37,960 nt of DNA from Fidelibacterota bacterium (GCA_030603165.1 JAUVYH010000007.1:1-37960), one strand, 5' to 3'. Positions 18,301 to 27,426 are shown, counted from the stretch's first letter. Notes: generated by a model not told the origin, from the letters alone. Made by a program: numbers and translations.

Positions 18301-21162
18301 GTCTATTCTTTTCCCGCACAAATCCCTAATGACAATGGAATCGCTGGTGTTATTTAACGTTGGAATTGAGTTCGTACATTGAATATAAACTCCGCCCACG
18401 TTCCAATAATCCAGTAATGTCGAATCCGAAGACAAAACAATATATGTCTCCGGAGGAATAAGAATATCTTTGTTTGTAATAACAACCCGGTTTGAATTGT
18501 CCGCGATCGTCCAGTGTATCATGTTAATTGTATCTTGCGAAACATTCAGCAATTCAATCCACTCGCCGCCCCAATCCGATTTTGGCACATACATAAATTC
18601 ATTTATAACAATTGCATTCTCCGGACAGCCAACGGCAAACAGACAACTATCCAGGTCGTTTTCGGGAAGTTCGTCTCCCTGACAAATAACAGATGCAAAG
18701 AGCTGATAAGCGCCGCCGTTTGGCGTTTCAATTATTTGGGATCCGGTGTATGTGCTTCCAGATTCAAGAGAATCCAATACGTCTATTGTTGATTCAAAAA
18801 CAATATGAGAATCCAACATCGCCGCTTGCGATACAACCGTGAAGCGAATAGAATATTGATAAACGGTATTCATGCCGGTATTTTTTATACCGTAATTCAT
18901 CTGTACCGGTTCACCGTGTATAACACACTGTGGTTGCGTCTCTATATAGTCCATTTCAAGGTCAATGTCTTTTATCATTCGGCTATTACGCGTACCCGGC
19001 GTCCCGCCCGACTGATCATTTGAGAGCGCCCAGTTGTCTGAGTTGTTTCCATCTATATACGGGTTGATTCTTTCCAGGGCAACTCCCTGCTGATATCCCC
19101 AGGTGCTCGAATACTCCAGCGCGTCTATTGGTTTTCCACACAAATCTCTTACGACAATGGAATCGCTGGTGTTATTTAATGTTGGAATTGAGCTTGTGCA
19201 TTGAATATAAATCCCGCCTACATTCCAATAATCCAACAAAGTTGAATCTGACGATAAAACAATATAGGTCTCCGGAGGAATGAGGATATCTTCATCTGTA
19301 ATAACAACCTGTTTTGAATTGTCCGAGATTGTCCAATGTATCATATTGACTGTATCTTGCGAAACATTCAGCAATTCAATCCACTCGCCGCCGTGGTCCG
19401 ATTTCGGCACATACATGAATTCATTAATAACAATACAACCGGCGCGGTAGGGAACTTTAATATCGAATAAAAACGTGTTGTTTCCCGGGTCGTCGTCCTC
19501 CGATACAATCGAGCCGATTATCAGATTTTTACCCGAATGGACATCGAGAATACTTGGATATATTACTACAGAATCTCCCGGCTCAACCGTCAATATATCT
19601 ACGTACAACACTTCGTTTTGTTGTAAAAGCGAATCCCGGTTGTTATCGACGCCCAAATAGAATTCGGCATTATTAATTATTTCACGACCTAAATTTTTAA
19701 TCGTTACATACAGATCTGCCGTTCCGCCGGCTCGCGGATTCGCGGCCCCGTCCAGCAGTCCGACACCGCTGACAGCCAGATCATAATCCTTTATGGCCAC
19801 ACTATTTTTGTATCCCGGTGTACCGCCAACAAGATTTTGGCATAATGCCCAGTTTTCAGACGTGTCGCCGCCCAGATAAGGATCGATCCGCTCAAGCGAT
19901 ACGCCTTGTTGATAACCCCAATTAGTTGAATATTTCAGTGAATCGATCACCTGGCCGCATAAATCTCTGACTACGATTGAATCTTCAGTGTTGTTCAACG
20001 TCGGCAGAGATTCTTCACAATGAACATATATTCCGCCCAGATCCCAATAATCCGTTATAGATTCATTAGAGGATAGAAGCACATATTCCGCAGGCGGGAT
20101 CATTATGTCTGTTGTTGTTATCTCAACCCGGGATGAATTATCGCAAATCTGCCAATTCGCAAGATTTACAGTGTCATTCGAAATATTCAGCAATTCAATC
20201 CACTCACCGCCAAAATCGCTTTTTGGTGCATACATAAATTCGTTGATAACAACGCTGCCGGAATGATAGGTTACTTGAAAATCAAATAAACCCGTGTTGT
20301 TTTCCGGATTATCGTCCTCTGCTGTAATTATGCCCAATAGCGTGTGTTTCCCGGATTTAACTTCGACCAAACTTGGATACAGAACAACCGAGTCGCCTGG
20401 CGATACAGTTATAATATCTACTGATACGACTTCGGTATTTTGAAGTATCGTGTCACGGTTCAGGTCGTCACCAAACTGAATTTCAGCATTGGAAATAGTC
20501 TCTCGCCCTAAATTCTTGATCTTAATTGAAAATTCTACCGTGCATCCGGGGTTTAGCTGAGAAGTTTCGTCTCGCCGGGCAATTTCCGCAATCGCCAAAT
20601 CAAAATCTTTCATGGCGATACTGTTTTCATACCCCGGCGTACCGTATAAACAAACTGCGTTTCCCCAGTTGGCAAGTCCGTCAGAGCCAAATATATCAAT
20701 TTTTTCTTCCGAATAACCTGCATCCTGATCAGGAGTTGTAATTGCAGAACTGAGAGTATCTCCGGATTCTGAAATAAGAAATAGATTGTTGAGCTCAGTG
20801 TTTAATAGTCCGAAAGAGCTACTCGTGATTGTAATTAATAAAGTCCCGTCCGGAATAAAATCATCGTAAGTATGAGATTCGTTATCAAGAATAAGAGCAT
20901 AAGAATTTGGGGAAAATGTAAGGTCAGAGTAGATATACTTTCCAATGATATTTTTTATAGAACCATTTATAATTAGAAGTGCTCCTTCTAAGGATATATC
21001 TGTTTCACCGTAATTAAATAATTCTATGAATTCATCATAAGAATCTGGTCCCTTAGCGTCAAACATTACCTCATTGATTGATATTGTCTGTCCGTCCAGC
21101 AGAATAACCTGGAAAAATAATAAGATTGCGAACAATATCTGGAAAAGTTTTTTTATATTCAC
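15358..21162 (-). CDS. Giant secreted protein with about seven lamin-tail domains (LTD), intervening CARDB/Ig-like segments and a C-terminal FlgD/CHU_C-like segment
   Basis: Seven LTD signatures (INEVMFDAKGPDSYDEFIELFN; INEFMYAPKSDFGGEWIELLN; INEFMYVPKSDHGGEWIELLN; INEFMYVPKSDWGGEWIELLN; INEIMYTPETGETEWFELFN; LNEFLVYPTSEQTEFVEFVN; LSEFMAIPLDIETGSNSISEYVEVYN); C-terminus VEPNPFSPNGDGFDDE...MEIYDLMGRLIYQ...YWDGSSKHGNKARIGMYVVRC. Confidence 0.9.
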   Translation of the reverse strand: MNIKKLFQILFAILLFFQVILLDGQTISINEVMFDAKGPDSYDEFIELFNYGETDISLEGALLIINGSIKNIIGKYIYSDLTFSPNSYALILDNESHTYDDFIPDGTLLITITSSSFGLLNTELNNLFLISESGDTLSSAITTPDQDAGYSEEKIDIFGSDGLANWGNAVCLYGTPGYENSIAMKDFDLAIAEIARRDETSQLNPGCTVEFSIKIKNLGRETISNAEIQFGDDLNRDTILQNTEVVSVDIITVSPGDSVVLYPSLVEVKSGKHTLLGIITAEDDNPENNTGLFDFQVTYHSGSVVINEFMYAPKSDFGGEWIELLNISNDTVNLANWQICDNSSRVEITTTDIMIPPAEYVLLSSNESITDYWDLGGIYVHCEESLPTLNNTEDSIVVRDLCGQVIDSLKYSTNWGYQQGVSLERIDPYLGGDTSENWALCQNLVGGTPGYKNSVAIKDYDLAVSGVGLLDGAANPRAGGTADLYVTIKNLGREIINNAEFYLGVDNNRDSLLQQNEVLYVDILTVEPGDSVVIYPSILDVHSGKNLIIGSIVSEDDDPGNNTFLFDIKVPYRAGCIVINEFMYVPKSDHGGEWIELLNVSQDTVNMIHWTISDNSKQVVITDEDILIPPETYIVLSSDSTLLDYWNVGGIYIQCTSSIPTLNNTSDSIVVRDLCGKPIDALEYSSTWGYQQGVALERINPYIDGNNSDNWALSNDQSGGTPGTRNSRMIKDIDLEMDYIETQPQCVIHGEPVQMNYGIKNTGMNTVYQYSIRFTVVSQAAMLDSHIVFESTIDVLDSLESGSTYTGSQIIETPNGGAYQLFASVICQGDELPENDLDSCLFAVGCPENAIVINEFMYVPKSDWGGEWIELLNVSQDTINMIHWTIADNSNRVVITNKDILIPPETYIVLSSDSTLLDYWNVGGVYIQCTNSIPTLNNTSDSIVIRDLCGKRIDALEYSSTWGYQQGVTLERINPYIDGDNSDNWALSNNQTGGTPGMSNSWMIKNNDLEMEYIETQPQCAMYGEPVQMNYGVKNTGMNTVYQYSVRFTVVSQAAMLDSNIVFESTIDVLDSLESGNTYTGSQIIETISGGAYQLFASVICQPDELTENDLDSCLFAVGYPENSIVINEIMYTPETGETEWFELFNPSSYPVDLNKWNYRDANGKWRILSAQPLFIEPQEFIVVADKQDFLQAYPDFSGMLVVPDEFPVINNSSDSLFLCDAISHTVEQIYFEQSWGGAAGITIERKDPNSPALGENNWGGSISTSGATPGAINSILKYQLDLSIIPGSFVFVDSTVSLVISAAFQIEIKNTGCEESKSFSLELFHDRNEDSHAAPGELVWSIHSVPPLLPDSVIVIDGVVFSERSGKCSYIAMVAMSGDEQIADNVAHTNLLVAYPVRSLILNEFLVYPTSEQTEFVEFVNVGSADINLYKWSLSNKRSAVTLKENTIVSSGEYLVLVKDSVYFDYFPPSDAVIVVPPKWPGLNNTSDKIILKDLTGATIDSLVYDDSWGLKQGVSLEKTLPANSSFSPDGWFLSTAPNGATPGLVNSVTPATHDLSLDSVVAIPETGSYETEFTIRCWFSNVGLNNVPSASLIIYDEDTGAGQPIATEILGSIQTGSMDTFDVQIGSLKSGFHRIVTVLNSDTDVNPSNDSLFITLKVSFDEGALLLSEFMAIPLDIETGSNSISEYVEVYNPGLDNLPLKGCALCDENIGRPAQNMEKKSVSAQGYFIFAADSTIFNFPGAHPENTCVINTFPSLNNVEDGVVLKDPTGKTIDSLRYNSDWLISNNTSMERVFYTNPNFRNNWRLSTSPDGGTPGRVNSVAISKEWKKPGIKVEPNPFSPNGDGFDDEVAILFQLPFPSAMVTMEIYDLMGRLIYQPAKNLMSSSEGAIYWDGSSKHGNKARIGMYVVRCSATDSMSDRTVGYVTTLVVAR
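17811..19436 (-). repeat. Two tandem near-identical ~822-bp coding repeats inside the LTD gene
   Basis: cggcaaacagacaactatccaggtcgttttc at 17811 and 18633, and gattctttccaggg at 18244 and 19066, both 822 bp apart (274 codons, in frame). Confidence 0.9.
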
Positions 21163-21300
21163 GATTGTGAACCTTTTTGAATTTCACTCAATTTTATGCT
21201 CTATATCACATAATGTCAATATTAATATTGTTTCCGACATCATAAAGAAAATGATTGACATCTAACATCAATGCATCGAAATTTCATTTACTCATAATTA

Positions 21301-23097
21301 ATGCTACCCATGAACAATAATGACCAGCAAAGTAATATGAAAAACAGACGCTTCAAAACGATTTTCTACCTTGCCGCCGCGATAGCCGCCCTCTGTGTAG
21401 GCTCCAATATGAGCTTTGCCCAGGCGCCCGGAAAGTACACCAGAAAATCCATTTCGTATGTAAACGCTCTTCTGTCAACAAAGGATTTCAAACTACCTTC
21501 TTCCCAACAGAACTACCTGCTGGATGCTATTCACACCGGCATACGAATCGCACGATTTGATTATAACCCTCTCCCGGAAAACACCCATAGCGCTTTTAGA
21601 AAGCGGCTTTCTCAACGCAACTTTGTTTCGGCGGATGATATAGAATCCCTGATAAATAAAACGATTATACCCGAAATTATTAAAATCCTGGACATCAACA
21701 AGGAAATGCGGGCGCAATCGCTTATCAGCGAAACCCAACGCAATTCATTTATTGCCTTAAAAGCAAAAGAGATCGGAATAACGGCTCAGCAATTGGAACA
21801 GGTGATGAATTCATCTTATTTGTATATTCCCTTTATCGATAAATATCGTGTGAAGAAAGATAGCGATAAAGAAAAGGTCAGCGTACATATTGGCGGTGGT
21901 TTACTCTGGTATCATATTATCGCCGGAGAGAAACCTCATGTTGAGAAGTTCGCCAAAATATCATCCGAAGGGATGTCGGGTGCTGATTCAGAAGAAAAGT
22001 ATTCTATTGACAGTGAAAGGGTCAGCGCCGATGAATACGCATTCCGGAATGCTGCCCATACACTGGCGATGAACCTGGAAATTAAAACCCGCGAACTGGA
22101 TATGTTCAAATTGAAAGCCCCCATCGCCAATATTCAAAGACGTAAAATCTGGTTTCCGCTGGGAAAGGCAGAGGGAATTAAACTTGACGACCCGTTCTTT
22201 GTTGGCGAATGGATCGAAAAATCAAATGGTAAAATCCGCTTCCAAAAGTCCGGATTTGTGCGCGTGAGCACAGTTTTAGACAACCGGAGTACCCCGGGAC
22301 AACTTTCGCAGGCCATCGCTATCAAAAAGGGCGATTGGGCAAAAGGAATGATGGTTGTGGAACACCCGAGACTTGGAATTGACATTGCAATAAAACCAAG
22401 ATGGTTTACGATGAATATAGATGAAGGCATAGTATTTAACGGCGAGAAAGGATTTGTTATTTATTTCGATGACTATCAAGGCGGAGCTATAGGTTTTGAT
22501 ATAGACCTGCACTGGAATATTGCATCGCTTACAAAAAAACGTCAGAGCTTTTTAGTGTTCGGAGGTTCCGCCGGGCTTGTTCCGGTAAAAAGCAGCATTT
22601 TCAACTTTGCTTTCTGGAACAAGGACTGGACACCTCTTGATTTGATTCCTACAGAGAGCTGGGTTGCTGGTATTTATTACGGTCATGTCGGATATTTAAA
22701 AAAATTCTATCTTGGTCCTTTTGCCGTACATGGTGAAGGATTGTTTGGCGTGCAGACTCTTAGTATCTGGGACTATAAAAGCGGTGATGATTATGATGGT
22801 GAAACGATTACTATATCTAATAAAACAGTCGGGCTGCGAGTAAATCTTGGTCTTGAGTATGCCGTCAATATTGATTGGAATATCGGGATGTTCGCTGGTT
22901 TTAATGTGTTCCCGCCCATTGATTGGTGGACAGTAAAATATGATGAAAAAGAAGTCGATATGGAAAATATGTCAGGCTGGGCGGCGCCTAAAATTTATAG
23001 CATTGGACCTACATTCGGATTTTACATACACTTTTCGCCACCCACTTTACCGTTTAATCCAGCCGCGGTTGTACAAAACCAATTGAAAAACTTATAG
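21301..23097 (+). CDS. Exported protein with possible C-terminal beta-barrel, first gene of the LPP20-containing cluster
   Basis: Signal peptide FKTIFYLAAAIAALCVGSNMSFAQ; segment KIWFPLGKAEGIKLDDPFFVGEWI...GFVRVSTVLDN; aromatic/beta-rich C-terminus. Confidence 0.7.
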   Translation: MLPMNNNDQQSNMKNRRFKTIFYLAAAIAALCVGSNMSFAQAPGKYTRKSISYVNALLSTKDFKLPSSQQNYLLDAIHTGIRIARFDYNPLPENTHSAFRKRLSQRNFVSADDIESLINKTIIPEIIKILDINKEMRAQSLISETQRNSFIALKAKEIGITAQQLEQVMNSSYLYIPFIDKYRVKKDSDKEKVSVHIGGGLLWYHIIAGEKPHVEKFAKISSEGMSGADSEEKYSIDSERVSADEYAFRNAAHTLAMNLEIKTRELDMFKLKAPIANIQRRKIWFPLGKAEGIKLDDPFFVGEWIEKSNGKIRFQKSGFVRVSTVLDNRSTPGQLSQAIAIKKGDWAKGMMVVEHPRLGIDIAIKPRWFTMNIDEGIVFNGEKGFVIYFDDYQGGAIGFDIDLHWNIASLTKKRQSFLVFGGSAGLVPVKSSIFNFAFWNKDWTPLDLIPTESWVAGIYYGHVGYLKKFYLGPFAVHGEGLFGVQTLSIWDYKSGDDYDGETITISNKTVGLRVNLGLEYAVNIDWNIGMFAGFNVFPPIDWWTVKYDEKEVDMENMSGWAAPKIYSIGPTFGFYIHFSPPTLPFNPAAVVQNQLKNL

Positions 23098-23104
23098 GAC
23101 ATTA

Positions 23105-24373
23105 ATGATGAGACTATTTAGGCATACATTTCTTATAACAATTTTAATTACATCGATTATCTCTGCAACGAATCTCCCGCGGTCACGAATAGCAACCCAG
23201 CTGGAAAGCACCTCTCCTTCAGAAGTCATGATTCGCGCAACCGGTTTTGGTATTGACAAAAAACACTGGAAACCAAAAGCAAAGACGCTTGATAAAAGCG
23301 CCAACAATGACGCTAAAAAGACAGCCGTCTGGTTTGTTCTCTTCGGAGGAAGCGATCCGCTTTTACAGACCGACAATGAAAAACAAGCATTTGAAAAAAT
23401 CCAGGAAGATTTTTTCAAAATGGACAATGTTCGCCAGTATATTTCCTGGGAAGCCGACTATTACGACAAACGCCTCAAGGTAGATGGCGGCAAAATGCTG
23501 AAAGTGGAAAAAACCTTCAAGATAAATAAAAGCCTGCTCGAAGCAGAACTGGTAAAACGTTCTATCATCACAAAATCAGCATCGATCTCTGAATCAGTCG
23601 GCATGCCTACAATTATGGTAATCCCGGAGACAACCGGAGATATTGCCCCGCTGGAGTTACTCAAAACAGATCCGGACATTAAGAAGAGCGCCGAAGTTAT
23701 TGAATCCTATCTGACCGCGAAAAAATACACGGTGATTGTTCCCGAACAGCAACAGGTGTTGCAGGAATTAACAGCTACTCAATATGCCCTGGGCGGAGCA
23801 GCCGAAGATTACAGTTATCTTCTGGCGCTTTCCATTGGCAGTGATGTTTATATTTCCTATAATATTTCTGTTGAATCACGAAACATCGGATCGTCCCTGG
23901 TGAAGAAAGCCATTGTCGGCTGCCGTGCTTATGAAACAACCACCGGGCGACTGCTGGGAACCGAAACCGGCTATAGCCATGAACGAGTTGCGCCAAACCC
24001 GGTATTAATCGAAGAGGCAATGAACGATGCGATTAATAATGTCCTGAGTAGAATCACAAATTACTGGAAATCTGATATCAAACAGGGAATTCAGTATAAA
24101 ATAATTGTTAGCGTCGGTAGCTCTTTCGACGCCGACCAGGCTGAGGAAATAATATTTTCATTGAGCGATGTTTTCAAGGACATCGCATCGACTCTCAAAG
24201 AAAACACCATTGCCGATTATACATATGACGTATTGCTCTGGGTGAAGCCGGAACAGTATTCAACCGCCACGGATATATATCGCGCGATAAAACGTTCCTA
24301 TCGCGGTTCCGGTATGGTCAAAAGGATTTCAATTTCCAGAAAATTAATTTTATTATCCATAGAAGAAGAATAG
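23105..24373 (+). CDS. Exported hypothetical protein, possibly DUF6175-like
   Basis: Signal-like N-terminus; AVWFVLFGGSDPLLQTDNEKQAFEKIQEDFF and MPTIMVIPE blocks; 8-nt spacing from the upstream gene. Family name is from memory only. Confidence 0.6.
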   Translation: MMRLFRHTFLITILITSIISATNLPRSRIATQLESTSPSEVMIRATGFGIDKKHWKPKAKTLDKSANNDAKKTAVWFVLFGGSDPLLQTDNEKQAFEKIQEDFFKMDNVRQYISWEADYYDKRLKVDGGKMLKVEKTFKINKSLLEAELVKRSIITKSASISESVGMPTIMVIPETTGDIAPLELLKTDPDIKKSAEVIESYLTAKKYTVIVPEQQQVLQELTATQYALGGAAEDYSYLLALSIGSDVYISYNISVESRNIGSSLVKKAIVGCRAYETTTGRLLGTETGYSHERVAPNPVLIEEAMNDAINNVLSRITNYWKSDIKQGIQYKIIVSVGSSFDADQAEEIIFSLSDVFKDIASTLKENTIADYTYDVLLWVKPEQYSTATDIYRAIKRSYRGSGMVKRISISRKLILLSIEEE

Positions 24374-24382
24374 GAGGCGGGC

Positions 24383-25741
24383 GTGCGGAGAAACATCCGG
24401 ATAATTACTCTTTTATTTATCAGCATAAATATACTTACATTCGCACAGGTGCCTAAATGGGCAACGACAAACAGTCATAAAAAATATCCATCATCAAAAT
24501 ACCTGCTTGGCGTAGGAATATCCAAGGGCAAGACCGAAGCGATCGAGCTTGCCAGAGCAGACGTCGCCAAACAAATTCAGGTAAAGATCGAATCAGAGTT
24601 GGAAACGATTGAACAGGAAATCAGCACGGGGGATCGGACTAAATTTAGTTCGGAAATCATCTCAAAAACCAAGTCCGCCGTTTCTGAAACTATTGCCGGA
24701 ATTGAAATTAAAGAAACCAAATTCATAAAGGGCAAATATTACATCCTCGCAATATTGAATAAGCAAAACTATCTTGCCGGAATTGAACAGGAAATGGATA
24801 ATACAGTCGCCGAAACCGAAAAATATATACAGAACGCCAGAAAATTAGCCGGTAATGGAAACATTTTCAACGCTCTCGACAGCTACATTTCCGCTCAAAA
24901 CATCATTCCGGAATTTTATGTAAAGCGGGGGCTATATACTGCATTGACCGGCAGAAATTACGGCGGAGCCAATACTGTTTCAGCCGCTGACATTCTCTCT
25001 GAAATCCGGTCGGTGCTCTCGGGAATTGATATAAAAATCATAAGCGGCAATAACCAGTCTGCGCCTATCGGGACATCTTTAAAAGAGCCTGTTATTGCAA
25101 AAGTATTTTTTGTGGACGATGGCGGATCGGAGATCGGCATCAAGTGGTATCCGGTAATTATCAAATATGCCAACGGCGAAACCCTTTCCAGGCTGGGTTC
25201 CGGAGAAGACGGGAAAATAAAGGTCAGTGTTTTAGCTACACCAACAGGAGCTTCTTCACAGCGGGGGTCTGTGATCTTTACTCTCGGGCTCAGCAATCTA
25301 CCCGAAATGTTCAGAGCTGATCTGTCTAAAATACAAACATCTATTGTCTATGATGTTTTAACTATCGATATCGCATTCTCGGTCCGCATTGTAAACTCTT
25401 CCGGTGAACCGCATCAAAATTTAGCAGAGCGTGTAAGCGCCTGGATAAATGAGAATGGTTTTCAAACCGACCAATCGGCAAATATGATCATAGCCGGCAA
25501 AACGTCCATAACCAACGAAAAGGTCATTAGCACTCCAGCCGGTAAACAATATTTCGTCGAAGTTGAAATCCAGCTAACCCTCATTAATACCGATTCGAAT
25601 AAACAATTAGCGTCGGTATCCGCAAAAGGTAAGGGTCTTGCCATTGGTTCAAAAGAATCGGCTTTTGAAAAAGCGTGTAACAACATAAATGTATCAAAAT
25701 CAAAATTTGCCGCCTTTTTACAAAGTGCAGATAATAGATAA
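24383..25741 (+). CDS. LPP20-like domain protein with additional C-terminal domains
   Basis: VPKWATTNSHKKYPSSKYLLGVGISKGKTEAIELARADVAKQIQVKIESE...ISKTKSAVSETIAGIEIKETKFIKGKYYILAILNKQ; GTG start 9 nt after the upstream gene. Confidence 0.75.
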   Translation: MRRNIRIITLLFISINILTFAQVPKWATTNSHKKYPSSKYLLGVGISKGKTEAIELARADVAKQIQVKIESELETIEQEISTGDRTKFSSEIISKTKSAVSETIAGIEIKETKFIKGKYYILAILNKQNYLAGIEQEMDNTVAETEKYIQNARKLAGNGNIFNALDSYISAQNIIPEFYVKRGLYTALTGRNYGGANTVSAADILSEIRSVLSGIDIKIISGNNQSAPIGTSLKEPVIAKVFFVDDGGSEIGIKWYPVIIKYANGETLSRLGSGEDGKIKVSVLATPTGASSQRGSVIFTLGLSNLPEMFRADLSKIQTSIVYDVLTIDIAFSVRIVNSSGEPHQNLAERVSAWINENGFQTDQSANMIIAGKTSITNEKVISTPAGKQYFVEVEIQLTLINTDSNKQLASVSAKGKGLAIGSKESAFEKACNNINVSKSKFAAFLQSADNR

Positions 25742-25791
25742 AAAGTGTATATTACGAATGAAAGAGAAATTAAAACAAAAGGAGAGGAGTT

Positions 25792-26343
25792 ATGAAGAAA
25801 GTTCTAACCTTAGCAATGTTGATTCCATTGGCATTGATGCTTGTAGATTGCGGAGGTCCGCCGAAAGCTAAGATGCAGGATATTCCTGAGTGGTATCTGA
25901 ATTCTCCACAAGCAGAAGATGTAATCTATGAAGCCGGCGACGCCGCCAAGATGAGTATGGCTCTTGCAAAGGAAGCCGCCGATTCTCGTGCAAGAGACGG
26001 AATCGCACGGGCTATTGAGGTGAAAGTCTCCAACATGTTGAAAAACTTCATGCAGCAAAGTGGAATGGGAGATGATGCTGAAGCGATTGAATTTACATCG
26101 TCTGTTAGCAAGCAAGTGGCTAATACGGTACTTAGCGGTTGTCGTATTACCAAACGGGAAATGAAAACCAAGGGCGCCACATTTCATGCGTATTCCCTGG
26201 CGGAATACAACTTGAATTCATTAATTCGGGAAACACTGAACCAGGCTAAAAAACAGAAGTCTCTTTATAATGAGGCTAAAGCTAATCTGAGCTTTGATGA
26301 TCTTGAGAAAGAAATCGGGAAATTGGAAGCTGTAGAGGATTAA
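25792..26343 (+). CDS. LPP20-family lipoprotein-like protein
   Basis: Signal with MLVDCGG; DIPEWYLNSPQAEDVIYEAGDAAKMSMALAKEAADSRARDGIARAIEVKV; preceded by ggagagg RBS. Confidence 0.8.
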   Translation: MKKVLTLAMLIPLALMLVDCGGPPKAKMQDIPEWYLNSPQAEDVIYEAGDAAKMSMALAKEAADSRARDGIARAIEVKVSNMLKNFMQQSGMGDDAEAIEFTSSVSKQVANTVLSGCRITKREMKTKGATFHAYSLAEYNLNSLIRETLNQAKKQKSLYNEAKANLSFDDLEKEIGKLEAVED

Positions 26344-26383
26344 CAATAAAATTCTTAAGCCTGTCCGGCAACTGAGACTTGAG

Positions 26384-26428
26384 CAAACCCGTTTCTGTCC
26401 CGATATATATCTGGGCTAAACGGGTTTG
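26384..26428. other. Intergenic long inverted repeat / stem-loop
   Basis: caaacccgttt (26384-26394) and aaacgggtttg (26418-26428) are perfect 11-bp inverted repeats; the loop can itself pair (ccc gata..tatc t ggg). Confidence 0.7.
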
Positions 26429-26496
26429 GCTTTCGCTGAGCAGCCTATTCATTTCCAGATTCATATTTAAACTAACCGCGTTTTGAAAGCATCAAT

Positions 26497-27282
26497 ATGA
26501 AAAGAACAAGTATTGTAATTCTTGCAATAGTTTTGTTTCAATTTTGTGGACATTTCCCTATAGGGGAGCTTTCAGAGGCTTTATGCCAGACGTTAATCCC
26601 TGCGTGGTTTGAGGAAATACCAAAATCCCCTGCCGGGATAATGTTATCTGTAGGGTATTGTGGAAAATACCAGGACAAAAATCTCGCCAGACAGGCAGCA
26701 ATTAATCACGCCCTGATAATTATGGCTAAGCAGGAGCAGATACGCCTGATATTTGAAGTGGAAGAATTTGCAGATGGAAGGTTAAGACTTTTAAATCCTA
26801 CTTTTGAGCAGTTTTACGAGGAATCAATTCTGAGCCGGATTATGCAGGATTATAAAGTACTTGATTCATTATCTACGGAAGACGGTTACTTTGTTTTATT
26901 ATCTCATCCATCCAGCGATCGATTTTCAGTAAGGTCAACCGGAGGAAAATCTTGGGGATCTCGACCCAATTGGACGAAAGAACTGCCCGGATCGAAGGAT
27001 TTTGTCTATGGCATTGGACTGGTTGGAAAATACTCTTCCTGGGTCAGGGCGTGGAAAGACGCCGATGAGTATGCGCGTTTTGATCTGGGGAAAAATATAG
27101 AAATCGAAGCAGAATCGATTCATGCTGTTAAAAGAGATGATAGATTTACAATAGAATCTAAAATCTTGCGACAGTCTTATGATATAACTCTCAAAAACTC
27201 TATTATTGTTGCCAGATGGTACGATGCAAAACGGGATATCTATTATTCGCTGTGTCGAATGCAAAAGCCCACTTCTCCCTGA
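26497..27282 (+). CDS. Exported protein with two tandem LPP20-like segments
   Basis: PAWFEEIPKSPAGIMLSVGYCGKYQDKNLARQAAINHALIIMA and PNWTKELPGSKDFVYGIGLVGKYSSWVRAWKDADEYARFDLGKNI. Confidence 0.65.
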   Translation: MKRTSIVILAIVLFQFCGHFPIGELSEALCQTLIPAWFEEIPKSPAGIMLSVGYCGKYQDKNLARQAAINHALIIMAKQEQIRLIFEVEEFADGRLRLLNPTFEQFYEESILSRIMQDYKVLDSLSTEDGYFVLLSHPSSDRFSVRSTGGKSWGSRPNWTKELPGSKDFVYGIGLVGKYSSWVRAWKDADEYARFDLGKNIEIEAESIHAVKRDDRFTIESKILRQSYDITLKNSIIVARWYDAKRDIYYSLCRMQKPTSP

Positions 27283-27352
27283 GAAAAGAACTGAAAATAG
27301 AGAAGGCTAAATAGGGTTATTAGAAAAAATCGCTTGTTCAGAAACTTGTAAT

Positions 27353-27426
27353 GTACCCCGAACCTTCGGTTCGGAACTCTTTAACAGTGCGATAAACTGA
27401 GGTTGCGAAGCGGAGCTTCGCGGTAC
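27353..27426 (+). repeat. REP/BIME-like unit, left of RAYT
   Basis: Two hairpins: ccgaacc-ttc-ggttcgg (27358-27374) and gcgaagc-gga-gcttcgc (27405-27421), bounded by gtacc...ggtac. Confidence 0.88.

Noticed and set aside
17811-19436. CRISPR-like or other noncoding repeat array
   Set aside because: Periodicity is 822 bp and in frame with repeated protein domains; no short repeat-spacer pattern anywhere in the window.
25810-26187. 125-aa minus ORF (and 25926-26180)
   Set aside because: Antisense to the LPP20 lipoprotein gene, no recognisable motifs.
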